Source: Leisingera methylohalidivorans DSM 14336
GTDB taxonomy: Bacteria; Pseudomonadota; Alphaproteobacteria; Rhodobacterales; Rhodobacteraceae
Length of the DNA: 59,128 bases
Direction of reading: 5' to 3'
Assembly: GCF_000511355.1 (NCBI RefSeq)
Contig: NC_023136.1
Coordinates: 226,268 to 285,395 of the forward strand
Positions 9,701 through 17,760 of the stretch are shown here, one piece after another. The first letter of the stretch is position 1; the number at the start of each line of letters is the position of its first letter. The position numbers were made by a program, and so were the translations under genes. The notes beneath the pieces were generated by a model, which did not search any database, was not told where the DNA came from, and worked only from the letters and a program-made list of their open reading frames with translations.

Positions 9701-10332
9701 CGGTATTTCTTCATCAGCCCCAGGAAGCCCAGCCAGGCGGCATTGTCCGCCTCGGCGTCGCTTTCCTGGGTGGTGTAACGCCCCGCCGTGTCGATCAGCA
9801 CCGCGTCATTGGTGAACCACCAGTCGCAGTTGCGGGTGCCGCCGACGCCGCCGATCGCGGCCTTGCCCAGCTTCTCGGCCAGCGGGAACTGCAGGCCGGA
9901 ATTGACAATCGCCGTTGTCTTGCCCGCGCCCGGCGGGCCGATCATGATGTACCACGGCAGATCGTTCAGGTGACGCCGCCCGCCCTTGGACTTGCGCAGC
10001 TCCTTCATCGCGTCCTTGAACTTGCCGCGCAGCTCGCCGATTTCCTCGGACAGCACATCATCTTCCGATGTGTCCACCGCCTCGGCGATCTCCTCGGTCA
10101 TCTCCTTGTCCTTGCGGCGCCGCCGCCAGAAGATGATGGCGATGATGATGAAATACAGCAGGAAGATCACCCCGATGGTGATCAGCCGCGACATCACGCT
10201 GTCAAACGGGCGCCACTCGACGCCGCCGATGAACGGCGCGAAAAACCATACACAGGCCGACAGCACCGCTGCCAGGACCAGCAGGATGGTGTAGATCGAC
10301 CGGAACAGGGGAAAGATATAACGGCGGATCAT
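6760..10332 (-). CDS. tssM: T6SS inner-membrane protein TssM (IcmF)
   Basis: The 1190-residue protein is full family length. Two N-terminal membrane helices (about 8-30 and 45-68) precede a cytoplasmic NTPase-like domain with Walker A GPPGAGKTT near residue 132. A third helix at about 442-463 (ITATVLVAVAMGALWV) leads into the large periplasmic part with the IcmF-related C-terminal domain. With TssL it forms the inner-membrane part of the trans-envelope complex. It overlaps tssL upstream by four bases (ATGA) and tagF downstream by one. No tssJ lipoprotein partner is seen in the window. Confidence 0.95.
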   Translation of the reverse strand: MIRRYIFPLFRSIYTILLVLAAVLSACVWFFAPFIGGVEWRPFDSVMSRLITIGVIFLLYFIIIAIIFWRRRRKDKEMTEEIAEAVDTSEDDVLSEEIGELRGKFKDAMKELRKSKGGRRHLNDLPWYIMIGPPGAGKTTAIVNSGLQFPLAEKLGKAAIGGVGGTRNCDWWFTNDAVLIDTAGRYTTQESDAEADNAAWLGFLGLMKKYRKRQPINGAIIAISLSDLSLQDEITQKSHAAAVRRRLAELREKLGVRFPVYVLFTKADLIAGFQEFHDSLGKEDREQVWGFTLPLPKGKKDAAPIAGFDEEFGLLLGQINAQLLEKMQTETDHQRRALIAGFPAQVASMRGVARDFLTEVFQDNRYEQRQMLRGIYFTSGTQEGTPIDRLMLGMAQTFGIGRQAIGTGQGTGRSFFLTRLFESVMFPEAGLVSADDKVERRYRWTRRIAITATVLVAVAMGALWVRSYLKNTDLIAQAEGQVAAYQAAAAQLPPSPVGDTDLVPVAAALNNLRDMPGNPVLSDPEPDGAMTYGLYQGEVIGTQAAQTYRAALNQRLLPRLLVRLEQQIEGNINNPDTLYEALKIYLMLGLQGPMNQDLVKEWMRLDWERIAYPGIARNQLRADLMDHLTALLSQPMEEIALNGPLIAQAQNILSEMPLAQRVYNGILNSQKATSLPKWRITDVGGPSVKRVLVRSSGKPLNEGIEGIFTYDGFHNVFLPEAVSVAERVHREAWVLGEQNEAAQNKAVLLKLSRDVLDLYYNDYISRYDQILGDIDIIPLESLSHAVEVTNVLSGPTSPVINILTDVSNETRLNEDKSLLDASTLAAGAQNVAAIEARSNLSIQGQILLEALVGSAENAPGQAAKPPGAYVQERFQWLHDLVDRPEGQPSQLDDLMGQLQQVYQELNKMSFSGVATGGQSGQALLQFQQTASRMGGPLPRWATQISAGSSGITSEGTRASINARWQSAVLPFCEKALANRYPFNRSARADVAMADFAKLFAPGGMIDGFFNDQLLKYVDTRSRPWTWKRVNDVDLGISPAVLQQMQYAAEIKEAFFAGGAQPAVQFQITVNALDPKAKEVVLEIDGTKVAYNHRSGAPTPVAVTWPGSVGLARITLLPKKRDAENAMSRDGPWAWFRLLDAAEVRRTNVSDRRRVNFRVGGRLALFELQSGSVINPFALPAMAKFSCPKSM

Positions 10333-11762
10333 CCTTCAACCTCCTGAACCAGCAAGATTTCGATCCTGCGGTTCTTGGCCCGCCCTGCGCGGGTGCTGTT
10401 GTCTGCAATCGGTTCCTTGTCGGCGCGCCCCTCGGCCGACAGCCGGTCCGGATCGGTCATCACCTTGGCCATCCCTGCCATCACCGATTTCGCACGCGCC
10501 AGCGACAGCGCCATATTGGACGGGAAGCGGGACGAGCGGATGGGAATATTGTCAGAATGGCCCGCCACGATGATCTTGCCCTTTTCGTCATTCAGAGATT
10601 CTGCCACCCGGTTCACCGAGGTCCGGAATTTCTGGCTGAGCTGGTCCGAGCCGGAACCGAACATGCCTGAACCGGCCAGCCGGATAATCAGCGTGTTGCC
10701 CTTCTGGAAGACCTGCACGATGCCTTCCTTGATCTCCGGCTCCAGGAAACCGGTGACCTTGGCGATTTGTTCTTCGGTCGTAGGCGCGGTTGGCGGCGGC
10801 GGCGGCGGCGGCGCGCGCCGTTCCAGCTCAGCCCTGGGGCCGGAATCGACAATCGTCAGCTGCCCGACCACATTCTCGGTCTTGTTCGACAGCATCCAGC
10901 TGAGACCCAGGAACTGCAACGCCAGCACCGCCGCGGTGGCTGCCAGGGTGATCCACACCAGCCGCCAGACAGACAGCGCCTTGAACGGTTTGACCAGGCC
11001 TTCCCAATGCGGCGACAGATCGCGCTCCACCGGGCCGCGCTGATTGCGGATGATCCGGGCCAATGCGCCGCGGATCTGCATATGTTTCTCGGAACCGCCC
11101 TGCTCCACCCGCAAACGGCCCTCAAACCCCAGCGACAGGCACATGTACAGGAATTCGAGCATATCGATGTTGCCGCCCGGCTCCTTTTCCAGCCGCGCCA
11201 GCAGGTCATAAAACCGGTCGCCGCCAACCACCTCGCGGTGGAAGGTCGCGACCATCGACTGCAGCCCCCAGGCGGATTGCCCGCCCCAGGGCGTGTTCAG
11301 GACCACGTCATCCAGTGTCGCGCACAGCGCATAACGCGCGATCTTCACGGTCTGCGCAGCAATGCCCGCCTGCAGCGCGCGGTTTTCAAACGCCCGCACC
11401 TCGGCCACCACATTCTTGCGCAAACCATCCGGGTCCATGTGCTGGGCCCGGTTGCGGATCCGGCTGATCAGCGCAAACAGGGTCGAGGCACAGGCCGTCA
11501 GCTGGTTCATCCCCGTCAGCGCCATCTTCGGCGCCTTCGCCCCGCCCGCGGCAGCCTGCGGCTTCGGTGCAGCCGCCTGCGGCACGCCATAGGCATCCAG
11601 CCCCGTCTCCGCCGGGGCCGCGGTCTGTTCCGCTCCAGGCTGGACCTGCGGTGTCTCCGGCTGCTGCACCGGCGTGGCCGTCCGCCGCCCGCCAGGGTTC
11701 GGCTTGATCACCGTCTTGTCGGTATCCCCCGGTTCGGCAAAGGGATCGTCATAATCAGCCAT
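10329..11762 (-). CDS. tssL: T6SS protein TssL (DotU) with C-terminal OmpA-like domain
   Basis: The 477-residue protein is an evolved TssL. A disordered Pro/Ala-rich N-terminus (about 1-85) precedes the cytoplasmic DotU bundle (about 90-255), one membrane helix (about 261-285, LVWITLAATAAVLALQFLGL), a poly-proline stretch and an OmpA-like peptidoglycan-binding domain (about 370-472; IIVAGHSDNIPI, LSLARAKSVMAGM, NRRIEILLV). The wall-binding domain anchors the TssL-TssM complex, which may matter more if TssJ is truly absent. It is coupled to tssM by an ATGA overlap. Confidence 0.95.
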   Translation of the reverse strand: MADYDDPFAEPGDTDKTVIKPNPGGRRTATPVQQPETPQVQPGAEQTAAPAETGLDAYGVPQAAAPKPQAAAGGAKAPKMALTGMNQLTACASTLFALISRIRNRAQHMDPDGLRKNVVAEVRAFENRALQAGIAAQTVKIARYALCATLDDVVLNTPWGGQSAWGLQSMVATFHREVVGGDRFYDLLARLEKEPGGNIDMLEFLYMCLSLGFEGRLRVEQGGSEKHMQIRGALARIIRNQRGPVERDLSPHWEGLVKPFKALSVWRLVWITLAATAAVLALQFLGLSWMLSNKTENVVGQLTIVDSGPRAELERRAPPPPPPPTAPTTEEQIAKVTGFLEPEIKEGIVQVFQKGNTLIIRLAGSGMFGSGSDQLSQKFRTSVNRVAESLNDEKGKIIVAGHSDNIPIRSSRFPSNMALSLARAKSVMAGMAKVMTDPDRLSAEGRADKEPIADNSTRAGRAKNRRIEILLVQEVEG

Positions 11763-11776
11763 CTCAGCATTTTCCC

Positions 11777-13117
11777 TTATGCATTACGGATCGCCCAAAG
11801 CTCCATCTTAAGCCCCGGATACTGGCCCGACACATGCACCGCGATGCCGCCCGAGGTCGTCATCTTGCGCCAATAGGGGCTGTCCGCATCCATCTCGAAG
11901 TAGACCACGCCGGAATGATAGGGGATCTGCCGCGGTGCCACTGGCAAGGGCCGCAGCGTGATCCCCGGCAGGGCTGAATTCACCAGCTGGCGGATTTCCT
12001 CCACCGGGCCGATTTTGGCCTGGCCCGAGAAATGCTTGCGCACGTCCTCGGCCGGGATGTCGGCACTGACTGCCAGCACGAAACCAGCATTTCCCAGCAG
12101 TTTGCGGTCGGCAATCACCCCGACCGAGATGCCGTATTTGCGCGCCTCCAGCTTGATCGGGATCGCGGTCTGCTCCAGCACCGAGCTGAGGTACTGCCGC
12201 AGTACCCGGATCACCGGGGCAAAGCACTCGACCAGGTTGTCATGGGTATAGGGTGGAAATTCCGGCGCCTGTTTTTCGGTCGACATGAACACCGACAGTT
12301 CCCCGGCCAGCCCGGCACAGGCAGTGAACAGGCGTTCGGGGTGCAGATTCTCGATATTGCGCAGGTGGCGCACCTGCGGCAGCATCCGGTTGACCACGGC
12401 CAGCAGCATGAAATCCGACACATCCGCCACCCCGCGGGCGCCGCCCGCCTCTGACAAGCGGCCTGCCAGCGCTTCCATCCGGTGCGCCAGCAGCCCCTCC
12501 AGCTCGCGCAGGAAACCGCTAAGCGCAGGCGCTGCCCGCACATCCAGGCAAGCCGGGACAAAGGCCTGGTCCAGCACGATCTCCTTGTCCGGGCGCACCT
12601 CGATGATGCGCGCCACGGGGATCGCCAGCAGATCGGCCAGGTCATCCACCTCCAGCGCGAACTGCAGGCGCATCTTGCCCACATCCAGCTCCACCGGCTT
12701 GCGCTCAGTCGAGGTCACATCGGTCACTTCCTGCTTGTCCGGGCGCAACCGGCTGGCGGAACGTTCGGCGCCGCTCAGATCCACTTCGGTAGCGCCCTGG
12801 CGGCGCTGCGGCACGGTCATGTAGACGATGCAATCCTTGATCGTCGACGGCACCTCCATCGCCGGCGGATGCGGATCCACCATCGGCACCCGGAACACCG
12901 TGCCGTCATGGGTCAGCCCTTCGCAGGACTTCACCGCGAACTGGCCGATTTTCAGCGCCTCATGGTCGATCTCCAGCCCGTTCACGCCCCAGGCATAAGG
13001 GCTGAGCCGCCGCGCCAGCCCGGCAACCAGTGCCTCGGTATACCGGTCGGACTGCTGGAAGTGATGCGGCTGCAAAAACAGCCCCTCCGTCCAAAGTACT
13101 TTACTGTCCCAGGACAC
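11777..13117 (-). CDS. tssK: T6SS baseplate protein TssK
   Basis: The 446-residue protein opens with the TssK signature WTEGLFLQPHHFQQSDRY and has the usual family length. TssK trimers join the baseplate (TssE, F, G, VgrG) to the membrane complex through TssL and TssM. The gene sits directly upstream of tssL with a 14-base gap and downstream of fha with a 47-base gap, the usual order in proteobacterial T6SS loci. Confidence 0.95.
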   Translation of the reverse strand: MSWDSKVLWTEGLFLQPHHFQQSDRYTEALVAGLARRLSPYAWGVNGLEIDHEALKIGQFAVKSCEGLTHDGTVFRVPMVDPHPPAMEVPSTIKDCIVYMTVPQRRQGATEVDLSGAERSASRLRPDKQEVTDVTSTERKPVELDVGKMRLQFALEVDDLADLLAIPVARIIEVRPDKEIVLDQAFVPACLDVRAAPALSGFLRELEGLLAHRMEALAGRLSEAGGARGVADVSDFMLLAVVNRMLPQVRHLRNIENLHPERLFTACAGLAGELSVFMSTEKQAPEFPPYTHDNLVECFAPVIRVLRQYLSSVLEQTAIPIKLEARKYGISVGVIADRKLLGNAGFVLAVSADIPAEDVRKHFSGQAKIGPVEEIRQLVNSALPGITLRPLPVAPRQIPYHSGVVYFEMDADSPYWRKMTTSGGIAVHVSGQYPGLKMELWAIRNA

Positions 13118-13164
13118 CGGGATCTCCTCTCAGTTGCGGGCACGCGCCAGCGGCGCGGTGCGCA

Positions 13165-14640
13165 TCAGTCCTTCAGCCTGTCCAGCTGATCCTTGTAGGC
13201 ACGCGCGAACTCGCGGCTGAACAAGTCGTGAAAATCATTCTCAGCCTGGTCGGAAATCTCCGCATAAAGCTGTTCATAGACGTCCCAGTATTGCGCCTTT
13301 TTGCCACGCAAAAGACCCTTTAGGCCGCCTTTGGTTTCGATCTGGCCTTCCAGCGCCTTGGGGTCGAGCCGTTTCAGCACGCCTTTCAGCGCCGCCTCCA
13401 TGCCGGTGACCATCGCCACTTCATGCGCCTTGATGTCGCGCAGCGCTTCTTCGGCAGCGGATTCCGGGCTCAGGTAGCCTTTGGTCGCCGGGCGGACCAT
13501 CGCTTCAACCGCCTGTTCAGGCGTGATCGAGAATTTCAGCGGATTGTTTCCGCCAGCCGAGATCATCGTCTGCTCGATCCGGAATTCCGACTTGATCGAG
13601 GTCCGCGTCATCAGGATTTCGCGCAGGCCGGTGACCAATGTCCGCATCACCCGGCCCATGCGCGCCATGGTGCTGGCGTGGTCCGCCGGATCAAGGCTGA
13701 CTTCGGCGCCTGCGCCCTTCAGGAAAGCGGCCACCGCGTCCTGCGCCTGCGCCGGGGGCGCTGCCGCCGGTGCAATGGTTTTCGCATCCCCTGCAGCCGT
13801 ATCCTGCACCGGCGGTATCTCGGTCGGCGGTGCAGGCGGCACTTCCGGCGGTGGTGCTGCAGGCGGGGTTTCCGGCACCGGAGACGGAATCTCGCGCGGC
13901 GGCGGCACGGGTTGCGGGTCGGGGTCAGGCGCCGGGGTTTCCGGCTCGCCTATACCGGACAGGAAATCATCGTCCCAGTCGTCCGGGATCATACTGGACT
14001 GCGCTGCGGGCACTGCAAACCCGTCCGAAGCGGTCGGGTTGTGGTTGGCAAAGCTCGCCCCCTCCCCCTCACGCCCGTCGCTAGATTTTTGAAAGAAAGG
14101 ATCTTCTTCCTCACCCAGGGGCGGCAGCAGCTCATCAATCGGATCCACCGGGTTCAGCTGTGCAGGCCCCTTCAGCCCCTCGCCCAGCAGATCGTCCAGG
14201 AAGTCGCCGCCCGGCCCGGCATCTTCCAGCAGCTGCAACGGATCCGGCGCATTGGCGGCATTGCCGTGCGAGGCCGCCCCCTGCGCGGCGGGTGCTGCAA
14301 TCATACCGCCGATATCCGCCAGATCGTCACGGATTTCCACCACCAGCTCATAGTTGCCGACGCACAGCACATCCCCGTTGTTAAGCGGCGTCGGCGTACG
14401 GCCAAGCGGGATCTTGGAATAGTTCAGAAAGGTCCCGTTCGAGCTGAGATCGACCACCACCACATTGCCGTTGTGATCCTCGATCACGCAATGATTGCGC
14501 GACAGCTGCTGATCGGGGTCCGGCAGCACCAGATCGCAGCTGGCGCCGCGCCCCACTGTCAGGCTCGGCCCCCGCATCGGAACAGGGGCTGCATCGCCGG
14601 GCATCGCGCCCGAGCTCTGAAATTTCAGCGTCACTCCCAT
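13165..14640 (-). CDS. tagH: T6SS FHA-domain protein (TagH/Fha)
   Basis: The 491-residue protein has an N-terminal FHA domain (about 20-105; LTVGRGASCDLVLPD, LSRNHCVIED, DLSSNGTFLN) that binds phosphothreonine. A long acidic/proline-rich linker follows (about 115-305). The C-terminal T6SS-specific FHA-associated domain (about 310-490) has LMTRTSIKSEFRIEQTMIS and ends FSREFARAYKDQLDRL. In known systems this protein is the target of PpkA and PppA and triggers assembly when phosphorylated. The proline-rich spacer contains several EIPxPxP-like units, probably a flexible tether. Confidence 0.93.
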   Translation of the reverse strand: MGVTLKFQSSGAMPGDAAPVPMRGPSLTVGRGASCDLVLPDPDQQLSRNHCVIEDHNGNVVVVDLSSNGTFLNYSKIPLGRTPTPLNNGDVLCVGNYELVVEIRDDLADIGGMIAAPAAQGAASHGNAANAPDPLQLLEDAGPGGDFLDDLLGEGLKGPAQLNPVDPIDELLPPLGEEEDPFFQKSSDGREGEGASFANHNPTASDGFAVPAAQSSMIPDDWDDDFLSGIGEPETPAPDPDPQPVPPPREIPSPVPETPPAAPPPEVPPAPPTEIPPVQDTAAGDAKTIAPAAAPPAQAQDAVAAFLKGAGAEVSLDPADHASTMARMGRVMRTLVTGLREILMTRTSIKSEFRIEQTMISAGGNNPLKFSITPEQAVEAMVRPATKGYLSPESAAEEALRDIKAHEVAMVTGMEAALKGVLKRLDPKALEGQIETKGGLKGLLRGKKAQYWDVYEQLYAEISDQAENDFHDLFSREFARAYKDQLDRLKD

Positions 14641-14648
14641 TTTTGGGC

Positions 14649-14951
14649 CTAACCTCCCACCAGCACGGTGAATTCACCCTTGACGACCATGCCGCCGCAG
14701 GCGGTGTTGTCCAGGATCCGCGCGGCCGGCATGTTGTTGATCAGCACCGTGGCAGAGCCTTTGATGATCGGATGCGGCGCGGGCGCGGCGGTGCACATAT
14801 CCCCAAGACGGGCGGCCGGCAGGTTCGCCACCAGCACTGTCACCGCGCAGGGCGGCAGGATCGGCGTCGGCACCGGCAGAACCGGCGGCGGCGGGGTTGA
14901 GGGCAGCATGCAGGCATGCAAATCCGTCATCCGGGCCTGTGGCATTCCCAT
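14649..14951 (-). CDS. PAAR-domain spike-tip protein
   Basis: The 100-residue protein consists of a PAAR domain only: PQARMTDLHAC at the start, then VLVANLPAARLGDM and VLINNMPAARILDN repeats with Cys/His residues that would coordinate zinc at the tip. PAAR proteins sharpen the VgrG trimer and often carry toxin extensions, but none is present here. It lies between vgrG plus an unknown gene upstream and fha downstream, so it is probably the tip for the VgrG at 15585-17696. The spacing to fha is 8 bases. Confidence 0.9.
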   Translation of the reverse strand: MGMPQARMTDLHACMLPSTPPPPVLPVPTPILPPCAVTVLVANLPAARLGDMCTAAPAPHPIIKGSATVLINNMPAARILDNTACGGMVVKGEFTVLVGG

Positions 14952-14966
14952 ACCTTAAATCCTCCC

Positions 14967-15575
14967 TCAGCTATGCGTTGCCGCTTCCGGCACCTGAACC
15001 ACCTGTCCCTTGCCGCCACGCGCAATATCCAGCGCCCGCTCTATCAGAACGCCGCCGTGTTCTTCAAACTTATCAGACAATTGACCCAAGGCCACCATAT
15101 TCATGGCAAAGGCCGCCGCCTCGGAGGCGCCGGCCGGGGCCGGATATTGATTCAATTCTCCCGGTCCCAGCGTTCCGGCCGCATAAAGCACGGCCAGCGC
15201 GCAGTTCACCGTGTCATCATCCACATAGGCATGATCCAGGGTGATGCGCGCCTTGTCGCGGTTTTCCTCCGATGGCTCAAACACCCAGGCCTCCGACGCC
15301 GTCAGCGAGGCCGGATCCTGGTCCGAGCGCGGCCCGATGTAGTCGCGCGCCGCCAGGCAGGCCCACCACACCCGCTCCCGCGGGGGCAGCAGCACCGCCA
15401 GAAGCCGCAGCAAATCGACCAGCGCGCCCTTGCGGTCCAACTCCTCCAGCACCACGCCCGCCTGCGCCGTAGGCGGCGCCTCCAGCGGAGTTTTCAGGAT
15501 GACATTTGCCCGCGACAACAGCTTTGCCACCGGGTCAGCGGGCATTTTCACCAGCTTTTCAAATCTTGCCGACAT
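14967..15575 (-). CDS. Uncharacterised T6SS-linked protein between vgrG and PAAR
   Basis: The 202-residue cytoplasmic protein has no signal peptide or membrane helix. It is mainly helical, with SARFEKLVKMPADPVAKLLS at the start and LPPRERVWWACLAARDYIG in the middle. From memory it resembles a family seen in other T6SS loci and labelled DUF6931, but I am not certain. Its place between vgrG and the PAAR gene suggests an adaptor or chaperone that loads the spike tip or a cargo; that is inference. The ATG at 15575 is preferred over GTG at 15584 because AGGTGG lies five bases upstream. Confidence 0.7.
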   Translation of the reverse strand: MSARFEKLVKMPADPVAKLLSRANVILKTPLEAPPTAQAGVVLEELDRKGALVDLLRLLAVLLPPRERVWWACLAARDYIGPRSDQDPASLTASEAWVFEPSEENRDKARITLDHAYVDDDTVNCALAVLYAAGTLGPGELNQYPAPAGASEAAAFAMNMVALGQLSDKFEEHGGVLIERALDIARGGKGQVVQVPEAATHS

Positions 15576-15584
15576 CTGCACCAC

Positions 15585-17696
15585 CTAGTTGATCATCGTG
15601 AGGCCGCCCTTCAGGGTCAGCATGGCCTCGCCTTTCACGGTGGTCATCGGCGCCTTGGCCTCAACCATACCAGAGCCTTCGATCTTGATCATCGGGCCAG
15701 AGATGGTGACGCCGGAGTTGTCGATCTTGATCGAGGAAGGCCCCACCGTCATCTTGATCTCCTGGCCCGCGGTCATCGCGATCTTGCCCGTTGTCACGTC
15801 CACGGTCAGATTGCCCAGCGACACAGTCTCCGTGTGGTTGCCCTGGGCAATGGTTTCGGTCAGATTGCCGGTGTCCACGTCCAGGGTCATGTTGCCGGTC
15901 TGGATATTCTCAGACTTGTCGCCGGTTTCCACCACCTCGGTCCGGTCGCCCTCATGCACGGTTTCCGTCATGTGCTGCTGAACCGTGAACACATAGCTCT
16001 TTTCATCGGCCCCGGTCACTTCCGGGTCGGGCGCATCCATGCCCACCGTCACCGTCGAGCGGTCCTTGACCAGCATCTGATGATCTTTCTCGGCCTGAAC
16101 CCGCATCAGTTCGCTGTCCTTCTTGTCATCGAACATCAACTCGTTATAGCCGCCGCCGCCCTTGGAGGAGTTGGTCTTGATCCCCAGCTGGGTCTGATCG
16201 TCGGGATAGGTATAGGGCGGCATGGTTTCCGCATTGTAAAGCATGCCGGTGCAGATCGGCCGGTCCGGATTGCCGTCCTCGAACTGGATCACAACCTCCT
16301 GCCCCATGCGCGGGATCGCCACCATGCCCCAGTTCTTGCCGGACCAGGGGGTCACCACCCGCACAAAACACGACGAGGTTTCATTGTCCTTGCCTTCGCG
16401 GTCCCAATGAAACTGGATCTTGATGCGCCCGTGCTCGTCGGTCCAGATCTCCTCGCCGCTCTGGCCGACTACTGTCGCGGTCTGCAGCCCCGGCACTTCC
16501 GGCCAGGGGGTCACCAGCGGCGCCCGGAACTGATCGGATTTCAGGATCGCGCTGAAGGTCGAGGCATAGACGTCATGCTCCATCTCCTCGGGCACATCCA
16601 TATTCTTCGGTTTCAGATCGCGGCGCATGGACCCCCTGGTCGCAACCTTTTCCGTCTTCTGGCTTTCCCGTTCCCCGTAATCCCAAGCCACCTTGATATG
16701 GTGCTCAGTCTCAATGACCAGGTATTCCTTGTTGTTCTCCTTCACCGGGTGCTTTTCCATAGTGAAAGTGCTGCCGGTGCCCAGCGTCGCCACGCTCGAC
16801 GCGCCGCGCCAGCGGATGTGCCTGACCGCCTCCGCTTCCATCCGCACCCGCGACCGCTTGTCCCCCAATGGCGTCTTGGACGGATAACGGCCCTGGTAGT
16901 CGTAAACTTCATAGTTCTTGTAGGAGTGGTTCCCCTTGGCAATCGCGGTGGCCGCCGTCAAATCCGCCGAGGGCGTCTCAAAGTTGAAATCATTCAGCGT
17001 GACCTTGCCGCGGGTGAGGATTTCCTCCTTGGCCCATTCCGAGATATGCTCCTCGCGGCGGCGGTCGCTGTCGTCGCGGGCATGGAATTCAATGGCCGCG
17101 CCGCCCTTGATGGGAGAATGCCCGCTGACCCCATCGCACAGCACCAGCTTCTCCCGCGCAGTATCGCCGGCCGGGCTGTCGAAGTAGAAGTAAATCCCCT
17201 CTTCCTCCATCAGCCGGCACAGAAAGGCATAATCGCTCTCCCGGTACTGCAGGCAATATTCGCGCGCTTCGTAGGAATCGCTCAGCTTGTCGGTGAAATC
17301 GCTGAAGCCGTGCTCGCTGAACAGCTGCTTGATAATATCGACAGAGGTCTTTTCCTGAAAGACCCGCAGATCGCTGGTCCGCGTCAGCAGCCAGAACCAG
17401 GGGCGCACCTCCGCCACATACATCTCATACCCGTTGCGGAAGCCCAGATACTCGACTGATACGCACAGCCCGTTGAACTGATGCTCGGTCTGCTGGCGCA
17501 TCACATGCACATTCATCTGCTTGCCGACCAGATCCTGCAGCTTGGGCTGGCTCTTGGTCGCGGCAAATTCGATCGTGGTCTCGGTCAGCTTGCTCAGCCC
17601 CTCGCGCACAATCGCACGGCTCATCTGCAGCCCGTCGGTGGAATATGTCCCCGACATCCAGGCGAGGTCGTTTTCATGGCCCTTACTTACAACCAT
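15585..17696 (-). CDS. vgrG: T6SS spike protein VgrG (TssI)
   Basis: The 703-residue protein has the gp27-like N-terminal half (YVAEVRPWFWLLTRTSDLRVF; CLQYRESDYAFLCRLMEEEG) and the gp5-like part (IWTDEHGRIKIQFHWDREG; WGMVAIPRMGQEVVIQFEDG). A beta-prism of short repeats forms the rest (SENIQTGNMTLDVDTGNLTE). It ends within the prism, with no toxin extension, so it would deliver cargo through the PAAR tip or adaptors. AGGAGGACCC precedes the ATG. It starts 64 bases after the giant fusion gene and ends 9 bases before the next start. Confidence 0.95.
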   Translation of the reverse strand: MVVSKGHENDLAWMSGTYSTDGLQMSRAIVREGLSKLTETTIEFAATKSQPKLQDLVGKQMNVHVMRQQTEHQFNGLCVSVEYLGFRNGYEMYVAEVRPWFWLLTRTSDLRVFQEKTSVDIIKQLFSEHGFSDFTDKLSDSYEAREYCLQYRESDYAFLCRLMEEEGIYFYFDSPAGDTAREKLVLCDGVSGHSPIKGGAAIEFHARDDSDRRREEHISEWAKEEILTRGKVTLNDFNFETPSADLTAATAIAKGNHSYKNYEVYDYQGRYPSKTPLGDKRSRVRMEAEAVRHIRWRGASSVATLGTGSTFTMEKHPVKENNKEYLVIETEHHIKVAWDYGERESQKTEKVATRGSMRRDLKPKNMDVPEEMEHDVYASTFSAILKSDQFRAPLVTPWPEVPGLQTATVVGQSGEEIWTDEHGRIKIQFHWDREGKDNETSSCFVRVVTPWSGKNWGMVAIPRMGQEVVIQFEDGNPDRPICTGMLYNAETMPPYTYPDDQTQLGIKTNSSKGGGGYNELMFDDKKDSELMRVQAEKDHQMLVKDRSTVTVGMDAPDPEVTGADEKSYVFTVQQHMTETVHEGDRTEVVETGDKSENIQTGNMTLDVDTGNLTETIAQGNHTETVSLGNLTVDVTTGKIAMTAGQEIKMTVGPSSIKIDNSGVTISGPMIKIEGSGMVEAKAPMTTVKGEAMLTLKGGLTMIN

Positions 17697-17760
17697 GGGT
17701 CCTCCTTTCCGCGACGGGAACCGGGCCGGAAATCGCCGGCAGTGTTCTCAAACATTCGCA

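Noticed and set aside
14916..17459. 847-codon plus-strand frame across vgrG
   Set aside because: Antisense shadow of vgrG with no domain.
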